Shown here: positions 24,552 to 32,958 of the stretch, one piece after another | Numbering within the stretch: the first letter of the stretch is position 1 | How the letters are laid out: every line of letters starts with the position of its first letter | NCBI RefSeq assembly: GCF_018599195.1 | Contig: NZ_JAHFVK010000001.1 | Coordinates: forward strand, 1 to 64,000 | DNA: 64,000 nt | Direction of reading: 5' to 3' | DNA from: Croceibacterium selenioxidans | GTDB lineage: Bacteria > Pseudomonadota > Alphaproteobacteria > Sphingomonadales > Sphingomonadaceae | Translations under genes and position numbers: made by a program | Notes under the pieces: model-generated | What the model was told of the DNA's origin: nothing | Database searches by the model: none | Seen by the model: the letters and a program-made list of their open reading frames with translations, nothing else

Positions 24552-25634
24552 TCATGAATCCTCATCCGGCAGCGGGGTCATGGGGATCGGGGCGATCGGG
24601 CCTTCCATGCGTACGGCAAGCAAGATCTCTCCCCGCGTCCAGCGCGGCCATTGGGCAGGCTCCTGCGGACGAGCCAGAGCTTGCGAGAACGCCCGCAGTA
24701 CGGCGCCGATTTTTGCCGGCAGCGACACCGTCACTCGGTGATCCCAGGCCTTCACGCCACAGGCCCGCACCTTGCGCGCTATGGCGAGGTAAATGTTCGC
24801 CGCCGAAAGCACCGCCCAGCGTTGGCGGAACGGCAATTGCGCCGCCCCGATCCGAGCGGCGGCTTCGTGTTGTTCGGAAAGGTCGACCAGGCGCGCAACC
24901 AAGGCGACGAGCGCTTCTCGATGGTTCGGCTTCATGTGTTCGCCGGGCGGGATGTCAGCCTCCACCAGCCATTCGACGGGCAGGTAGCAGCGGCCGGCAG
25001 CGTCGTCCTCGGATATGTCGCGCGCGATGTTGGCGAGCTGGAACGCCAGGCCGAGATCGCATGCGCGGTCGAGCATGGTCTCGTCGTCGTCAGGCACCCC
25101 CATTACGTGGGCCATCATCACCCCGACCGCTCCCGCCACGTGGTAGCAATAGCGCATCAGGTCGCCCTCCGTACGGGGGCGCCAGCCTTCGGCGTCGAGT
25201 TCGAACCCGGCGATCACGTCATCGGCCATCTGTTCGGTCAGCCGGGCCTCCAGCGCGACCTGGCCGAAGGCGTCGAACGCGGGATCGGCGGTGGGCTGGC
25301 CGTCGAGCGCGCGGCGGGTGAGAACGCGCAGCGCCTGGATGCGGTGCTCGGCGAGTTCCTCGTCATCGGCCCGCCAGCCGAATTCCTGACCGTCGGCAAT
25401 GTCGTCGCAGCGGCGGCACCAGGCGTAGAGCAGCCAGGCCTTTTCGCGCGTGGGCCGATCGAACAGGCGGCTGGCCAGCGCGAAGCTCTTGCTGCCTTTG
25501 GCGATGGACTCGCGAGCCTCCTCAAGCAGCTCCTCGCGCTCGCGCCCGCCTCCGACTTGCCGCACCGGTGGCCGCAGTATGCGCGACGGCGCGAGCAGAC
25601 GGGGGCGACGGTCCTTGAAGCTGCGGATCGCCAT
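24552..25634 (-). CDS. crtB: Phytoene synthase
   Basis: The product is 360 residues. It condenses two geranylgeranyl diphosphates to phytoene, the first committed carotenoid step. Both aspartate-rich magnesium sites are visible: WCRRCDDIADG and ANIARDISEDD, along with GRCYLPVEWL. ATG 25634 lies ten bases after GGAGGAG, which overlaps the end of the LOG gene; a longer frame starts at 25655. The gene is fourth in a tightly packed minus-strand operon, crtY-crtI-LOG-crtB. Confidence 0.92.
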   Translation of the reverse strand: MAIRSFKDRRPRLLAPSRILRPPVRQVGGGREREELLEEARESIAKGSKSFALASRLFDRPTREKAWLLYAWCRRCDDIADGQEFGWRADDEELAEHRIQALRVLTRRALDGQPTADPAFDAFGQVALEARLTEQMADDVIAGFELDAEGWRPRTEGDLMRYCYHVAGAVGVMMAHVMGVPDDDETMLDRACDLGLAFQLANIARDISEDDAAGRCYLPVEWLVEADIPPGEHMKPNHREALVALVARLVDLSEQHEAAARIGAAQLPFRQRWAVLSAANIYLAIARKVRACGVKAWDHRVTVSLPAKIGAVLRAFSQALARPQEPAQWPRWTRGEILLAVRMEGPIAPIPMTPLPDEDS

Positions 25635-25638
25635 GGCG

Positions 25639-26220
25639 CTACAGCTCCTCCGCACTCATCCGGAAGATCGGTCGGTGCGGCACATAGCCTTCCATGCTCG
25701 CCACCAGCGGATCGAGTGACGGATGGTGGAGCAGGATGCCGCGGTGCTCGGCCCGGACGAACCCGCTCTCACCCATGCGGTGGTAGAATTCGATCAGCCC
25801 GTCGTAGAAGCCGTAGGCATTGAGCAGACCCACCGGTTTGGCGTGATATCCAAGCTGGGCCCAACTCAAAGCTTCCCACAACTCGTCCATCGTGCCGACG
25901 CCACCGGGCAGGGTGAGGAACCCGTCGGAAAGGTCTGTGAAGGCCTTCTTGCGCTCGTGCATGGTGGAGACGACGTGCAGTTCCGTACAGGCGCGATTGG
26001 CCAGCTCCGCGGCCACCAGCGCTTCGGGGATCACGCCGACGACCTCGCCCCCTTCGAGCAGGGCTCCGGCGGCAACGGCGCCCATAAGCCCGATCTTGCC
26101 GCCGCCGTAGACCACGCCGATGCCGCGCTGGGCGAGCGCCTTGCCGACATCCATCGCCAGTTCCTCATAACGAGGATCGGCGGGCGAGGCCGAGCCGCAG
26201 TAGACCGCCAGGCGTTTCAT
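25639..26220 (-). CDS. LOG-family nucleotide phosphoribohydrolase
   Basis: The product is 193 residues, the usual LOG length. Diagnostic motifs are VYCGSASPADPRY, VYGGGKIGLMGAVA, MHERKKAFTDLSDGFLTLPGGVGTMDEL (PGGxGTxxE) and GVIPEAL. LOG enzymes release the base from N6-modified AMP, giving cytokinin-like bases; bacterial members also act on AMP. The start overlaps the crtI stop (ATGA), and the stop is four bases before crtB. Its insertion into a carotenoid operon is unusual; prenyl metabolism is a possible link, but that is speculation. Confidence 0.88.
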   Translation of the reverse strand: MKRLAVYCGSASPADPRYEELAMDVGKALAQRGIGVVYGGGKIGLMGAVAAGALLEGGEVVGVIPEALVAAELANRACTELHVVSTMHERKKAFTDLSDGFLTLPGGVGTMDELWEALSWAQLGYHAKPVGLLNAYGFYDGLIEFYHRMGESGFVRAEHRGILLHHPSLDPLVASMEGYVPHRPIFRMSAEEL

Positions 26221-27713
26221 CGCGCGAGGTCCTCCAGCATCAGCCCCGCGGTCGCCTTCGCGCTCGCGACCACTCCGGGGATGCCCGCCCCAGGATGGGT
26301 CCCGGCGCCGACGAGGTAGAAGTTGTGCAGCACGTCGTCGCGGTTGTGACCGCGGAAATAGGCACTCTGCGTGAGGATCGGCTCGAGGCTGAACGCGCTA
26401 CCGACGTGGGCATTGAGGTCGAGCGCGAAATCGCGCGGGGCGTAGTGGAACTTGGTCAGGATGCGGTCGTGGATGTCCGGGATCAGCCGCCGGCCCACTT
26501 CGTCGAGGATGCGCTTCTCCAGCAGCGGGCCATACTGTTCCCAGTCGATGGCCAGCTTGCCCATGTGCGCGACCGGCACCAGGGCATAAAACGTGCTCAT
26601 GCCTTCTGGCGCCATCGTCGGGTCGGTCACCGTGGGGTGATGGAGGTAGATCGAGAAATCGGCCGGCAGCACGCCGTTGACGTAGATATCGTCGAGCAAA
26701 CCTTCGTAACGCGGACCGAACAGGATCATATGGTGGGGAATGCCCGGCCAGTGACCTTCGATCCCGAAATGCACCACGAACAACGAAGGGCTGAAGCGCT
26801 TCTTCGCCAGCCGCCGACCCATGACCTGCCCACGCTGGCTGGTACCAAGCAGGTCGCGGTAGGAGTGGACGATGTCGGCATTGCTGGCGATAGCGTGGAA
26901 CCGCCCTTGCCAGCCGCTTTGCGTTTCGACTTGCTCCACCCGGTTGCCGGTGCTGTCGATGCGCACCACGGGATCGTGCAGGCGAACCTCGCCGCCGAGC
27001 CGTTCGAAATGGCGCAGCATACCGGCGACCAGACGATTGGTGCCGCCCCGCGCCCACCATACGCCGCCGTCCTGCTCCAGCTTGTGGATCAGCGCGTAGA
27101 TGCTGCTGGCGGTCATCGGATTGCCGCCAACGAGCAGGGTGTGGAAGCTCAGCGCCTGGCGCAGCTTTTCGTTGCGGACGTGTTTGCTGACAAGGTCGTA
27201 GACCGAACGCCAGGCCTGGTGCTTCGCGAGCGTAGGTGCGGCCTTGATCATGCTCTGGAAGTCGAGGAACGGCACCGCGCCGAGCTTGACGTAACCTTCT
27301 TCGTAAACCGCGGCCGAGTACTGAAGGAAGGCGTCGTATCCGGCGATATCTCCCGGGTCGAGCCGCGCGATTTCCCGGCGCAGTTCGTTCTCGTCGTTCG
27401 AATAGTCGAACACCGTCCCATCGGGCCAGCTCAAGCGGTAGAACGGCATGACCGGGAGAAGCTCGACATCGGCCGCCATGTCATGGCCGGTGAGCGCCCA
27501 GAGTTCGCGCAGGCACTTGGGGTCGGTGATCACGGTTGGCCCGGCGTCGAAAGTGAAGCCGTCGCGTTGCCAGTAGTAGGCACGGCCGCCGGGTTTGTCG
27601 CGCGCCTCGACCAGCGTCGTCGCGACGCCTGCCGCCTGCAACCGGATGGCGAGTGCAAGCCCGCCGAACCCGGCGCCGATCACACAGGCGCGTCTGCCTT
27701 CGACACTGCTCAT
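26217..27713 (-). CDS. crtI: Phytoene desaturase
   Basis: The product is 498 residues, the usual CrtI length. A FAD-binding Rossmann motif starts near residue 9 (VIGAGFGGLALAIRLQAAG). The FAD-dependent desaturase features YYWQRDGFTFDAGPTVITDP and the C-terminal GAGTHPGAGIPGVVASAK are characteristic. It should convert phytoene to lycopene. The start overlaps the crtY stop as ATGA, and the stop overlaps the LOG start. The open frame continues far upstream through crtY but the ATG at 27713 is clearly the true start. Confidence 0.95.
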   Translation of the reverse strand: MSSVEGRRACVIGAGFGGLALAIRLQAAGVATTLVEARDKPGGRAYYWQRDGFTFDAGPTVITDPKCLRELWALTGHDMAADVELLPVMPFYRLSWPDGTVFDYSNDENELRREIARLDPGDIAGYDAFLQYSAAVYEEGYVKLGAVPFLDFQSMIKAAPTLAKHQAWRSVYDLVSKHVRNEKLRQALSFHTLLVGGNPMTASSIYALIHKLEQDGGVWWARGGTNRLVAGMLRHFERLGGEVRLHDPVVRIDSTGNRVEQVETQSGWQGRFHAIASNADIVHSYRDLLGTSQRGQVMGRRLAKKRFSPSLFVVHFGIEGHWPGIPHHMILFGPRYEGLLDDIYVNGVLPADFSIYLHHPTVTDPTMAPEGMSTFYALVPVAHMGKLAIDWEQYGPLLEKRILDEVGRRLIPDIHDRILTKFHYAPRDFALDLNAHVGSAFSLEPILTQSAYFRGHNRDDVLHNFYLVGAGTHPGAGIPGVVASAKATAGLMLEDLAR

Positions 27714-28870
27714 GCGGCCCCCAGCACGGCCTTCACCGCGCGATGGACGGGAACGGGCGGCCGCCCGCAAAGGATGCGAGCTTTGTCGGCGCGCGTCGAG
27801 CGGCCGGCGTAGAAGCGTTCGATGAGCCGACGATCCAGGCGATAAAACCGGTCGAAGATTTGCCAGCGGTCTTCGGGTCGGGCGGCGCGGAAGAGCATGA
27901 CGCCGAGCTTGCGGTAGAACCGTGTCGAACGCCAGTGGTGGCGGGCACGTTGTTCCAGCAATATCGCGATTTCTTCGCCCGAGAGGTGGGTCGCCTTCGC
28001 GATCGCAAGTGCCGTCTCCACCGCGAAGGGCAGGGTGTAGCTCGTCAGCGGATGAGCGAACCCGCCCCGCGCGCCGGCCACGCCGACGCCTTCGATGCGC
28101 TGGGCGTGCTGGAAAGCGGCAAAGTCGCCCCCCGTGATCACCGGCAAGACCCCGGTTTCGGTGTCGACGGTCTCGCCGGTCCAGCCGTTGTCCTGGCAAT
28201 AAGCGTCGATTCGCGCCGAAAGCGCCTTCCGGTCGAGCGTGGGTTCGTCCTGGTAATAAGTGTCCTCGACAAAGATTTCGTTCGGCCCGAGCGGCAGGAC
28301 GTAGACGAAGCGGTAACCGCCGATCTGTTCGACGTCCGCGTCCATGATCACCGGGTGCTCGATCCCGTGCGGGGCCGCGGTGTGTATGTGCCGACCCATG
28401 AAGACTTGCCAGCCGCCGCTTAGCTGCGAGGCCTGTTCGAAGCCCCGACAATCGATGACGGCCCCGGCCGTGACCCGCTCTGCCCCCGCCAGGGTGACAC
28501 CGTGCCGGTCGAGCGACCGAACATCGGTCCCGCAACGGATGGTCCCTTTGGCGAGGAGATTCTCGAGCCCTTGCGCAAAGTCGACGGACGCCAGCGAGCG
28601 GTAACGGGTGCCAAGGTGGCGCGAGACGCCCGGAAAGCACACGTCGTAGCCTCGTTCCCACCGCGTCAGCCGAAAGCCGTCGAGCAGCGCTGCGCCTTCG
28701 GGCGTGAGGTCGCTTTCGAACCAGCTCCAGCGATGATGGCCCCCGAGCCGATCGCCCGCTTCGAACAACGAGACCGTGAGTTCCGGCCTGTGCCGCGCCA
28801 GTGCCAGCGCGATCAGGCCGCCGGACAACCCGCCGCCGACGAGGGCGATATCGCAGTTCCGATCAGCCAT
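27710..28870 (-). CDS. crtY: Lycopene beta-cyclase
   Basis: The product is 386 residues. It cyclises lycopene to beta-carotene. The FAD-binding motif DIALVGGGLSGGLIALALAR opens the protein, followed by HHRWSWFESDL; EDTYYQDEPTL and GARGGFAHPLTSYTLPFAVETA are typical CrtY segments. ATG 28870 is chosen because the dinucleotide motif starts six residues later; the frame runs to 29008. It is first in the carotenoid operon, 106 bp from a divergent gene, so the operon promoter should be in 28871-28976. Confidence 0.92.
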   Translation of the reverse strand: MADRNCDIALVGGGLSGGLIALALARHRPELTVSLFEAGDRLGGHHRWSWFESDLTPEGAALLDGFRLTRWERGYDVCFPGVSRHLGTRYRSLASVDFAQGLENLLAKGTIRCGTDVRSLDRHGVTLAGAERVTAGAVIDCRGFEQASQLSGGWQVFMGRHIHTAAPHGIEHPVIMDADVEQIGGYRFVYVLPLGPNEIFVEDTYYQDEPTLDRKALSARIDAYCQDNGWTGETVDTETGVLPVITGGDFAAFQHAQRIEGVGVAGARGGFAHPLTSYTLPFAVETALAIAKATHLSGEEIAILLEQRARHHWRSTRFYRKLGVMLFRAARPEDRWQIFDRFYRLDRRLIERFYAGRSTRADKARILCGRPPVPVHRAVKAVLGAA

Positions 28871-28976
28871 GCTCAACCACTTAGCCGATGAAACAGGCGG
28901 CGCAACGCCCGCCCTCGCGTTGACCACCGCTGCATCTGTGATAGCTTCGACTCCCGGACCTTTTGGGAGAGAGGTC

Positions 28977-29537
28977 ATGAAACTGATCTTGTTCGCCGCC
29001 GGCTGCACAATCGCAGCCCTTTCGGTATCCGCCGCAGCGCAAGAAGGCGCTGGATCATCCTGTTATATTCAGGTGCCCAAGCTCGTGGCTGCTCCGCCGG
29101 GCGGGATCGATGAACTCGGCAGCGCGATCCGCAAGCTGGACGAGGCGCTGCGCCCGCAGGTCGAGGAAGTGAACCGCCTGAAGGCAGCGCTCGACCGCCT
29201 GCAGGCCGCGAACCGCCCGCAGCAGCAAGAGCTCGACGAAAACGGAGCGCCAGTTGAACGCGCCGAGGCGGGGCCTTCGGAAGAAGAGCAGCACCTGAGG
29301 GCGCAGCTCGCCGCCAGGCAGGATCAGCTCAAGGCCGACTATAGCGCGCGCCAGTCGGAACTTGTCGGTCCGGTCCAGGCCCGCATCAGCCAGGGCGCCC
29401 AGACATACGGCAGTGGCCGCGGGTGCAGCCAGATCAAGATGGCCAGGGCGACGGACCTTCCCGGGTTGCAAAGCGCAGGTGCACAGGACATCACCGCCGA
29501 ATTCGTCACCTGGTACGTGCAGAACGGGGCAACCTAG
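28977..29537 (+). CDS. Secreted coiled-coil protein of unknown function
   Basis: The product is 186 residues. A signal peptide precedes AAAQEGAGSSCYIQV. Residues about 45-130 are a long Glu/Gln/Leu-rich coiled coil, reminiscent of OmpH/Skp-type periplasmic proteins but without their diagnostic motifs. A segment near the end contains a lone second cysteine (GRGCSQIKM). ATG 28977 follows GGGAGAGAGG. It diverges from crtY. Function is unknown. Confidence 0.6.
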   Translation: MKLILFAAGCTIAALSVSAAAQEGAGSSCYIQVPKLVAAPPGGIDELGSAIRKLDEALRPQVEEVNRLKAALDRLQAANRPQQQELDENGAPVERAEAGPSEEEQHLRAQLAARQDQLKADYSARQSELVGPVQARISQGAQTYGSGRGCSQIKMARATDLPGLQSAGAQDITAEFVTWYVQNGAT

Positions 29538-29578
29538 GCTTAGCGCCAGCGGCGAAGTTCGTTTCCGGGGGGCAATCG

Positions 29579-30163
29579 ATGACACTGAAGCCGCACCGCG
29601 CCGCCTGGCTGGCGACGCTGGCCTTGTTCTTGCTGACGATCGCGATCCTGTTCGCGATGGACCGGCCGCCGATATGCACCTGCGGCGAGATCAAGCTCTG
29701 GCACGGCGTGGTCGAATCCAACGGCAATAGCCAGCACATTACCGACTGGTATTCGCCGAGCCACTTCACCCACGGCCTGATCATGTACTTCTTCGCCTGG
29801 CTGCTGTGGATCAAGCTCGGCCTGTTCGGGGGCAAGCCCGCGCGCTGGGCCTTGCCGATCGCGGTGCTTGTCGAGGCGACCTGGGAGATCGTGGAGAACA
29901 CGCCGATGGTGATCGACCGCTATCGCGCGGTCACCGTCAGCTTCGGCTACAGCGGCGACTCCATCATCAATTCGGCCGCCGACATCGCCTGGATGATTAT
30001 CGGCTTCATGGCAGCCTCGCGCCTGCCGACCTGGGCGAGCGTAGCGCTGGCGCTGTTTCTGGAGCTGCTGACGCTATGGGTGATCCGCGACAACCTGACG
30101 CTCAACGTCATCATGTTGTTCTGGCCGGTCGAAGCGATCCGGCAGTGGCAGGCGATGGGATAG
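29579..30163 (+). CDS. DUF2585-family membrane protein
   Basis: The product is 194 residues with about five transmembrane segments. CTCGEIKLWHG, SQHITDWYSPSHFTHGLIMYFF, EATWEIVENTPMVIDRYR and GYSGDSIINSAADIAW are the conserved blocks of the DUF2585 (UPF0314) family, which is common in alphaproteobacteria and functionally unknown. Conserved His, Glu and Asp residues near the membrane might bind a metal or substrate. ATG 29579 follows GGGGGG. Confidence 0.8.
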   Translation: MTLKPHRAAWLATLALFLLTIAILFAMDRPPICTCGEIKLWHGVVESNGNSQHITDWYSPSHFTHGLIMYFFAWLLWIKLGLFGGKPARWALPIAVLVEATWEIVENTPMVIDRYRAVTVSFGYSGDSIINSAADIAWMIIGFMAASRLPTWASVALALFLELLTLWVIRDNLTLNVIMLFWPVEAIRQWQAMG

Positions 30164-30180
30164 GACTTAATCCTCCCCCT

Positions 30181-31206
30181 CTAACGCCGCTTGACGCCCC
30201 ACCCTTCGTACTTCTCCGCAATCTTTGGATCTAGCGCGAGCGCCCGTTTGAAGTCCGCTTCGGCCTCATCGTCCCGATCGAGCCTTTGCAGTGCGATCGC
30301 ATGGCCGAAATAGGCTGACGCCGCGCCGGGATCGAGCGTGCGGGATGTCTCGTAGTCCTCCAGGGCAGCCTCCCACTCCTTCTGCTTGAGGTGCACCAGG
30401 CCGCGGCTATCGTGGGTGTCCGAGCTGTTGCCGTCGAGGTTGAGCGCCGCCTCGCAATCTGCCAGCGCCTTGTCCAGATTGCGCCCTTGCGCTCCGCGGG
30501 CCCAGCAGCGCGCGTTCCAGGTGCGACCATCCTGGGGGGCGAGTTCGATGGCCTCGGAGTAATCCTCGATCGCGTCGCGGTATTTCCTTTGGTCGAGATA
30601 GACATCGCCCCGGTAGAGGAACAGCGAGGCGTCGGGCCCGCCGATCGCTAGCGACCGGTCGTAATCCTGCAGCGCCCCCTTCAAGTCGCCAAGATGGGCC
30701 CGCGCCATTCCGCGGTTCTGGTACCAGCCTGCCGCGTCCCGTGAGTTAGGCTGAAGGGTTAGCGCCTTGGAATAATCGTCGAGCGCCTGCTCGTTCTCCC
30801 CCTGCTCAAGGTAGACATCGGCGCGCCAGCCATAACCGTCCGCCACTTCGGGCTGCAGGCGGATCTTCTCGGAGAACTTCTCCAGCGCCTCGTCATATTG
30901 CTGAAGCTCGTGGTGCGAGTACCCCAGCATGGCAATCACGTAGGGCCGGTCCTCGGCGAGCAAAGTGCGCGACTTGAGCAGGCCGTTGCAGCCCGCGATC
31001 CGCTGCTGGGGCGAATATTCCTGGTTCGCATCCCAGCACCAGGTTTCGTCCTCCTTGGCTCTTTGGGCTGCGGCGGTGGCGGCCCTCTGAGCGGCCGATG
31101 TTGCCCTTTGCGCGGACGAAGCGCGTCTTTGCGCGTCAGCGGGACTGGAGATCGAACCGAGCGTGGCCATGACAAGGGCCGCGCCGGCTAGCGACAGGCA
31201 CCGCAT
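30181..31206 (-). CDS. Secreted tetratricopeptide-repeat protein
   Basis: The product is 341 residues. A signal peptide ends near SSPADAQ, followed by an alanine-rich AQRA/AAQR stretch. Six or more TPR units follow (for example LGYSHHELQQYDEALEKFSEKIRLQP and RGDVYLDQRKYRDAIEDYSEAIELAP). TPR arrays bind peptides or scaffold protein complexes; the partner is unknown. The product is probably periplasmic. ATG 31206 gives a good signal peptide; a longer frame to 31296 does not. It is convergent with the DUF2585 gene. Confidence 0.75.
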   Translation of the reverse strand: MRCLSLAGAALVMATLGSISSPADAQRRASSAQRATSAAQRAATAAAQRAKEDETWCWDANQEYSPQQRIAGCNGLLKSRTLLAEDRPYVIAMLGYSHHELQQYDEALEKFSEKIRLQPEVADGYGWRADVYLEQGENEQALDDYSKALTLQPNSRDAAGWYQNRGMARAHLGDLKGALQDYDRSLAIGGPDASLFLYRGDVYLDQRKYRDAIEDYSEAIELAPQDGRTWNARCWARGAQGRNLDKALADCEAALNLDGNSSDTHDSRGLVHLKQKEWEAALEDYETSRTLDPGAASAYFGHAIALQRLDRDDEAEADFKRALALDPKIAEKYEGWGVKRR

Positions 31207-31299
31207 GAGTCGAAATCCTCCATCCAACACAACCGGCGGTATGCGGTCGCGCCCGGTGCCCGGCAAGGGGAGGGCGCGCCAGTCCGGGCCAGGCATGCG

Positions 31300-31692
31300 T
31301 CAGGCGGTCGGCTTCAACGTTTTTTCGCGCTGGGGATAGACGTCGTAGGTCTTCCCGCCGACGGTGATTGTCTCTCCCTTGAAGGCGAGGAGGTCGCGGT
31401 CGCGCGCCCGGTGACCCGTCACGACGACCTTGTCCCCGGCCTTTGCCGCGCCCGGACCAAAGCCCGAGCCTTGCGCGACGATCGGCGGCGAGAGGTCGAC
31501 TTCCCACACTCCGCCCTGCTCGGTGCGGACCTGGAGATGCATGTGCGGATTGCCATAACTGATCGACACGATCGTGCCGGTGAGGCGGCTTTCCTGATCT
31601 TCGGTCCAGGCCCAGCCGTGGTGTGCTGCGGCGCTGGCGGAAAGGCCCAGCGCTGCGGCGAGGCCGATTGCATATCTCGAGGTAGTCTTCAT
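31300..31692 (-). CDS. DUF6152-like secreted protein
   Basis: The product is 130 residues. A signal peptide is followed by AAHHGWAWTEDQESRLTGTI, SYGNPHMHLQV and VWEVDLSPP, a pattern I associate with the DUF6152 family of small periplasmic beta-rich proteins. The HH pair and YGNPHMH could bind copper or another metal, but that is inference. ATG 31692 has AAGGAG upstream. It lies 93 bp upstream of the next minus-strand gene, the TPR gene, and is divergent from the GH5 gene. Confidence 0.65.
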   Translation of the reverse strand: MKTTSRYAIGLAAALGLSASAAAHHGWAWTEDQESRLTGTIVSISYGNPHMHLQVRTEQGGVWEVDLSPPIVAQGSGFGPGAAKAGDKVVVTGHRARDRDLLAFKGETITVGGKTYDVYPQREKTLKPTA

Positions 31693-31801
31693 CGCGACAC
31701 TCCTTTCGGTGGCCACTGGCACGTGCCGTCGCAGCAGAGATCCCTTCGCACCGATCATATCATGCAGGCGAACGATTGACACCGTGCGCGGCGGCGCGGC
31801 A

Positions 31802-31815
31802 TGTTAGCGCTAACA
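31802..31815. promoter_or_regulatory. LacI-family-type operator (perfect palindrome)
   Basis: TGTTAGCGCTAACA is a perfect 14-bp palindrome with the central CG step typical of LacI/GalR-family operators; this exact sequence type is used by sugar-responsive regulators in related bacteria. It lies 21 bases upstream of the GH5 ATG, where a bound repressor would block transcription. No LacI gene is in the window. Confidence 0.7.
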
Positions 31816-31836
31816 CAAGAGGGGGAGGCAAGAACC

Positions 31837-32955
31837 ATGGGCGAAGGCAAGGCTCGATGGAGAAAGGCCCGGTGGTCCGGTGCGGTCGTCGCGTGCAGCC
31901 TCTTGGTGCTGTCTTCGTGCGGTGGCGGCTCTGGTCCGTCCACCGGAGGAGGAACGCCCACGCCCGCACCGACCGTCTCGCCGTCGCCTTCGCCGAGCCC
32001 GTCACCCTCCGCGACGCCGGTTCTCACCAACGCGAACACCCGCATCGGGCCCTGCGTCAACATGGGCAACCACCTCGAAGCACCGAAGGAGGGCGATTGG
32101 GGGCGGGCGATCGTCGACAGCGACTTCGCTGAGATCAAGGCTCACGGCTTCGAGACGGTGCGCCTGCCCGTGCGCTTCTCCAACCACGCCGCGACGACTG
32201 CGCCCTACACCATCGACGCCGCCTTCATGAATCGGGTCGAGCACCTGGTCGACACGGCACGGGCGGCGGGACTGCGGGTGATCCTCGACTTGCACCACTA
32301 CGACGATCCGCAGGGGAGCCTCTTCACCAACCCGACCGGGCAGACGGCGCGGTTTGCGGGGCTATGGAAGCAGATCGCCGCGCGGTTCCGCGACAAGGAT
32401 GACAAGGTGTGGTTCGAGCTGCTTAACGAACCGCACGACCAGATCACGCACGCCAACCTGCTTTCGGTGCTCGAACCGGCCCTGCGCGAAGTGCGCGCGA
32501 CCAATCCCACCCGCCCGGTGGTGATCGGGGGCGAGTTCTGGAGCGGGATCAACTCGCTGGCGACCTTGCCACTGCCCGACGACGCCTACCTCGTCGCGAC
32601 CTTCCACTACTACGACCCGTTCAACTTCACCCACCAGGGCGCATCGTGGGTAACGCCGACCCCGCCGTTCGGAGTGGCCTTCCCGATCGGCACCGACAGC
32701 GCCGATCTCGCCGCCAACGTGCAGAAGGCGAAAGATTTCATCGCCCGCACCGGCCGTCCCCTATTCATGGGAGAGTACGGCGCGATCGAGACCATCCCGC
32801 TCGCTCAACGGGCGACCTGGTATGGCACGGTCCACGACGCCTTCGCCGCGGGGGAGGTCGACGGTTGCGTGTGGGCCTATACCAACACGATGCCGGTGCG
32901 CGATCCGGCAACGGGCGCCTGGATCACCCAGTTGCTCGACGCGATCGGGCTCTAG
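31837..32955 (+). CDS. Glycoside hydrolase family 5 lipoprotein (endoglucanase-like)
   Basis: The product is 372 residues. A lipoprotein signal ends LVLSSC (C28), followed by a Gly-rich and Ser/Pro-rich linker (about 29-62). The GH5 (cellulase) domain has the acid/base E198 in FELLNEPHD and the nucleophile E313 in FMGEYGAIE; VRLPVRFSNH and LDLHHYDD are also family-typical. It likely hydrolyses a beta-1,4-glucan or mannan at the cell surface. ATG 31837 is preceded by GGGGGAGG. A LacI-type operator lies in the leader, suggesting induction by a sugar. Confidence 0.87.
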   Translation: MGEGKARWRKARWSGAVVACSLLVLSSCGGGSGPSTGGGTPTPAPTVSPSPSPSPSPSATPVLTNANTRIGPCVNMGNHLEAPKEGDWGRAIVDSDFAEIKAHGFETVRLPVRFSNHAATTAPYTIDAAFMNRVEHLVDTARAAGLRVILDLHHYDDPQGSLFTNPTGQTARFAGLWKQIAARFRDKDDKVWFELLNEPHDQITHANLLSVLEPALREVRATNPTRPVVIGGEFWSGINSLATLPLPDDAYLVATFHYYDPFNFTHQGASWVTPTPPFGVAFPIGTDSADLAANVQKAKDFIARTGRPLFMGEYGAIETIPLAQRATWYGTVHDAFAAGEVDGCVWAYTNTMPVRDPATGAWITQLLDAIGL

Positions 32956-32958
32956 CCA

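Noticed and set aside
26295-27812. 505-residue frame opposite crtI
   Set aside because: It is antisense to a certain crtI and has low-complexity composition without motifs.
26217-28661. 814-residue extended crtI
   Set aside because: The upstream 316 residues are an out-of-frame reading of crtY; the ATG at 27713 overlaps the crtY stop and starts directly before the FAD motif.
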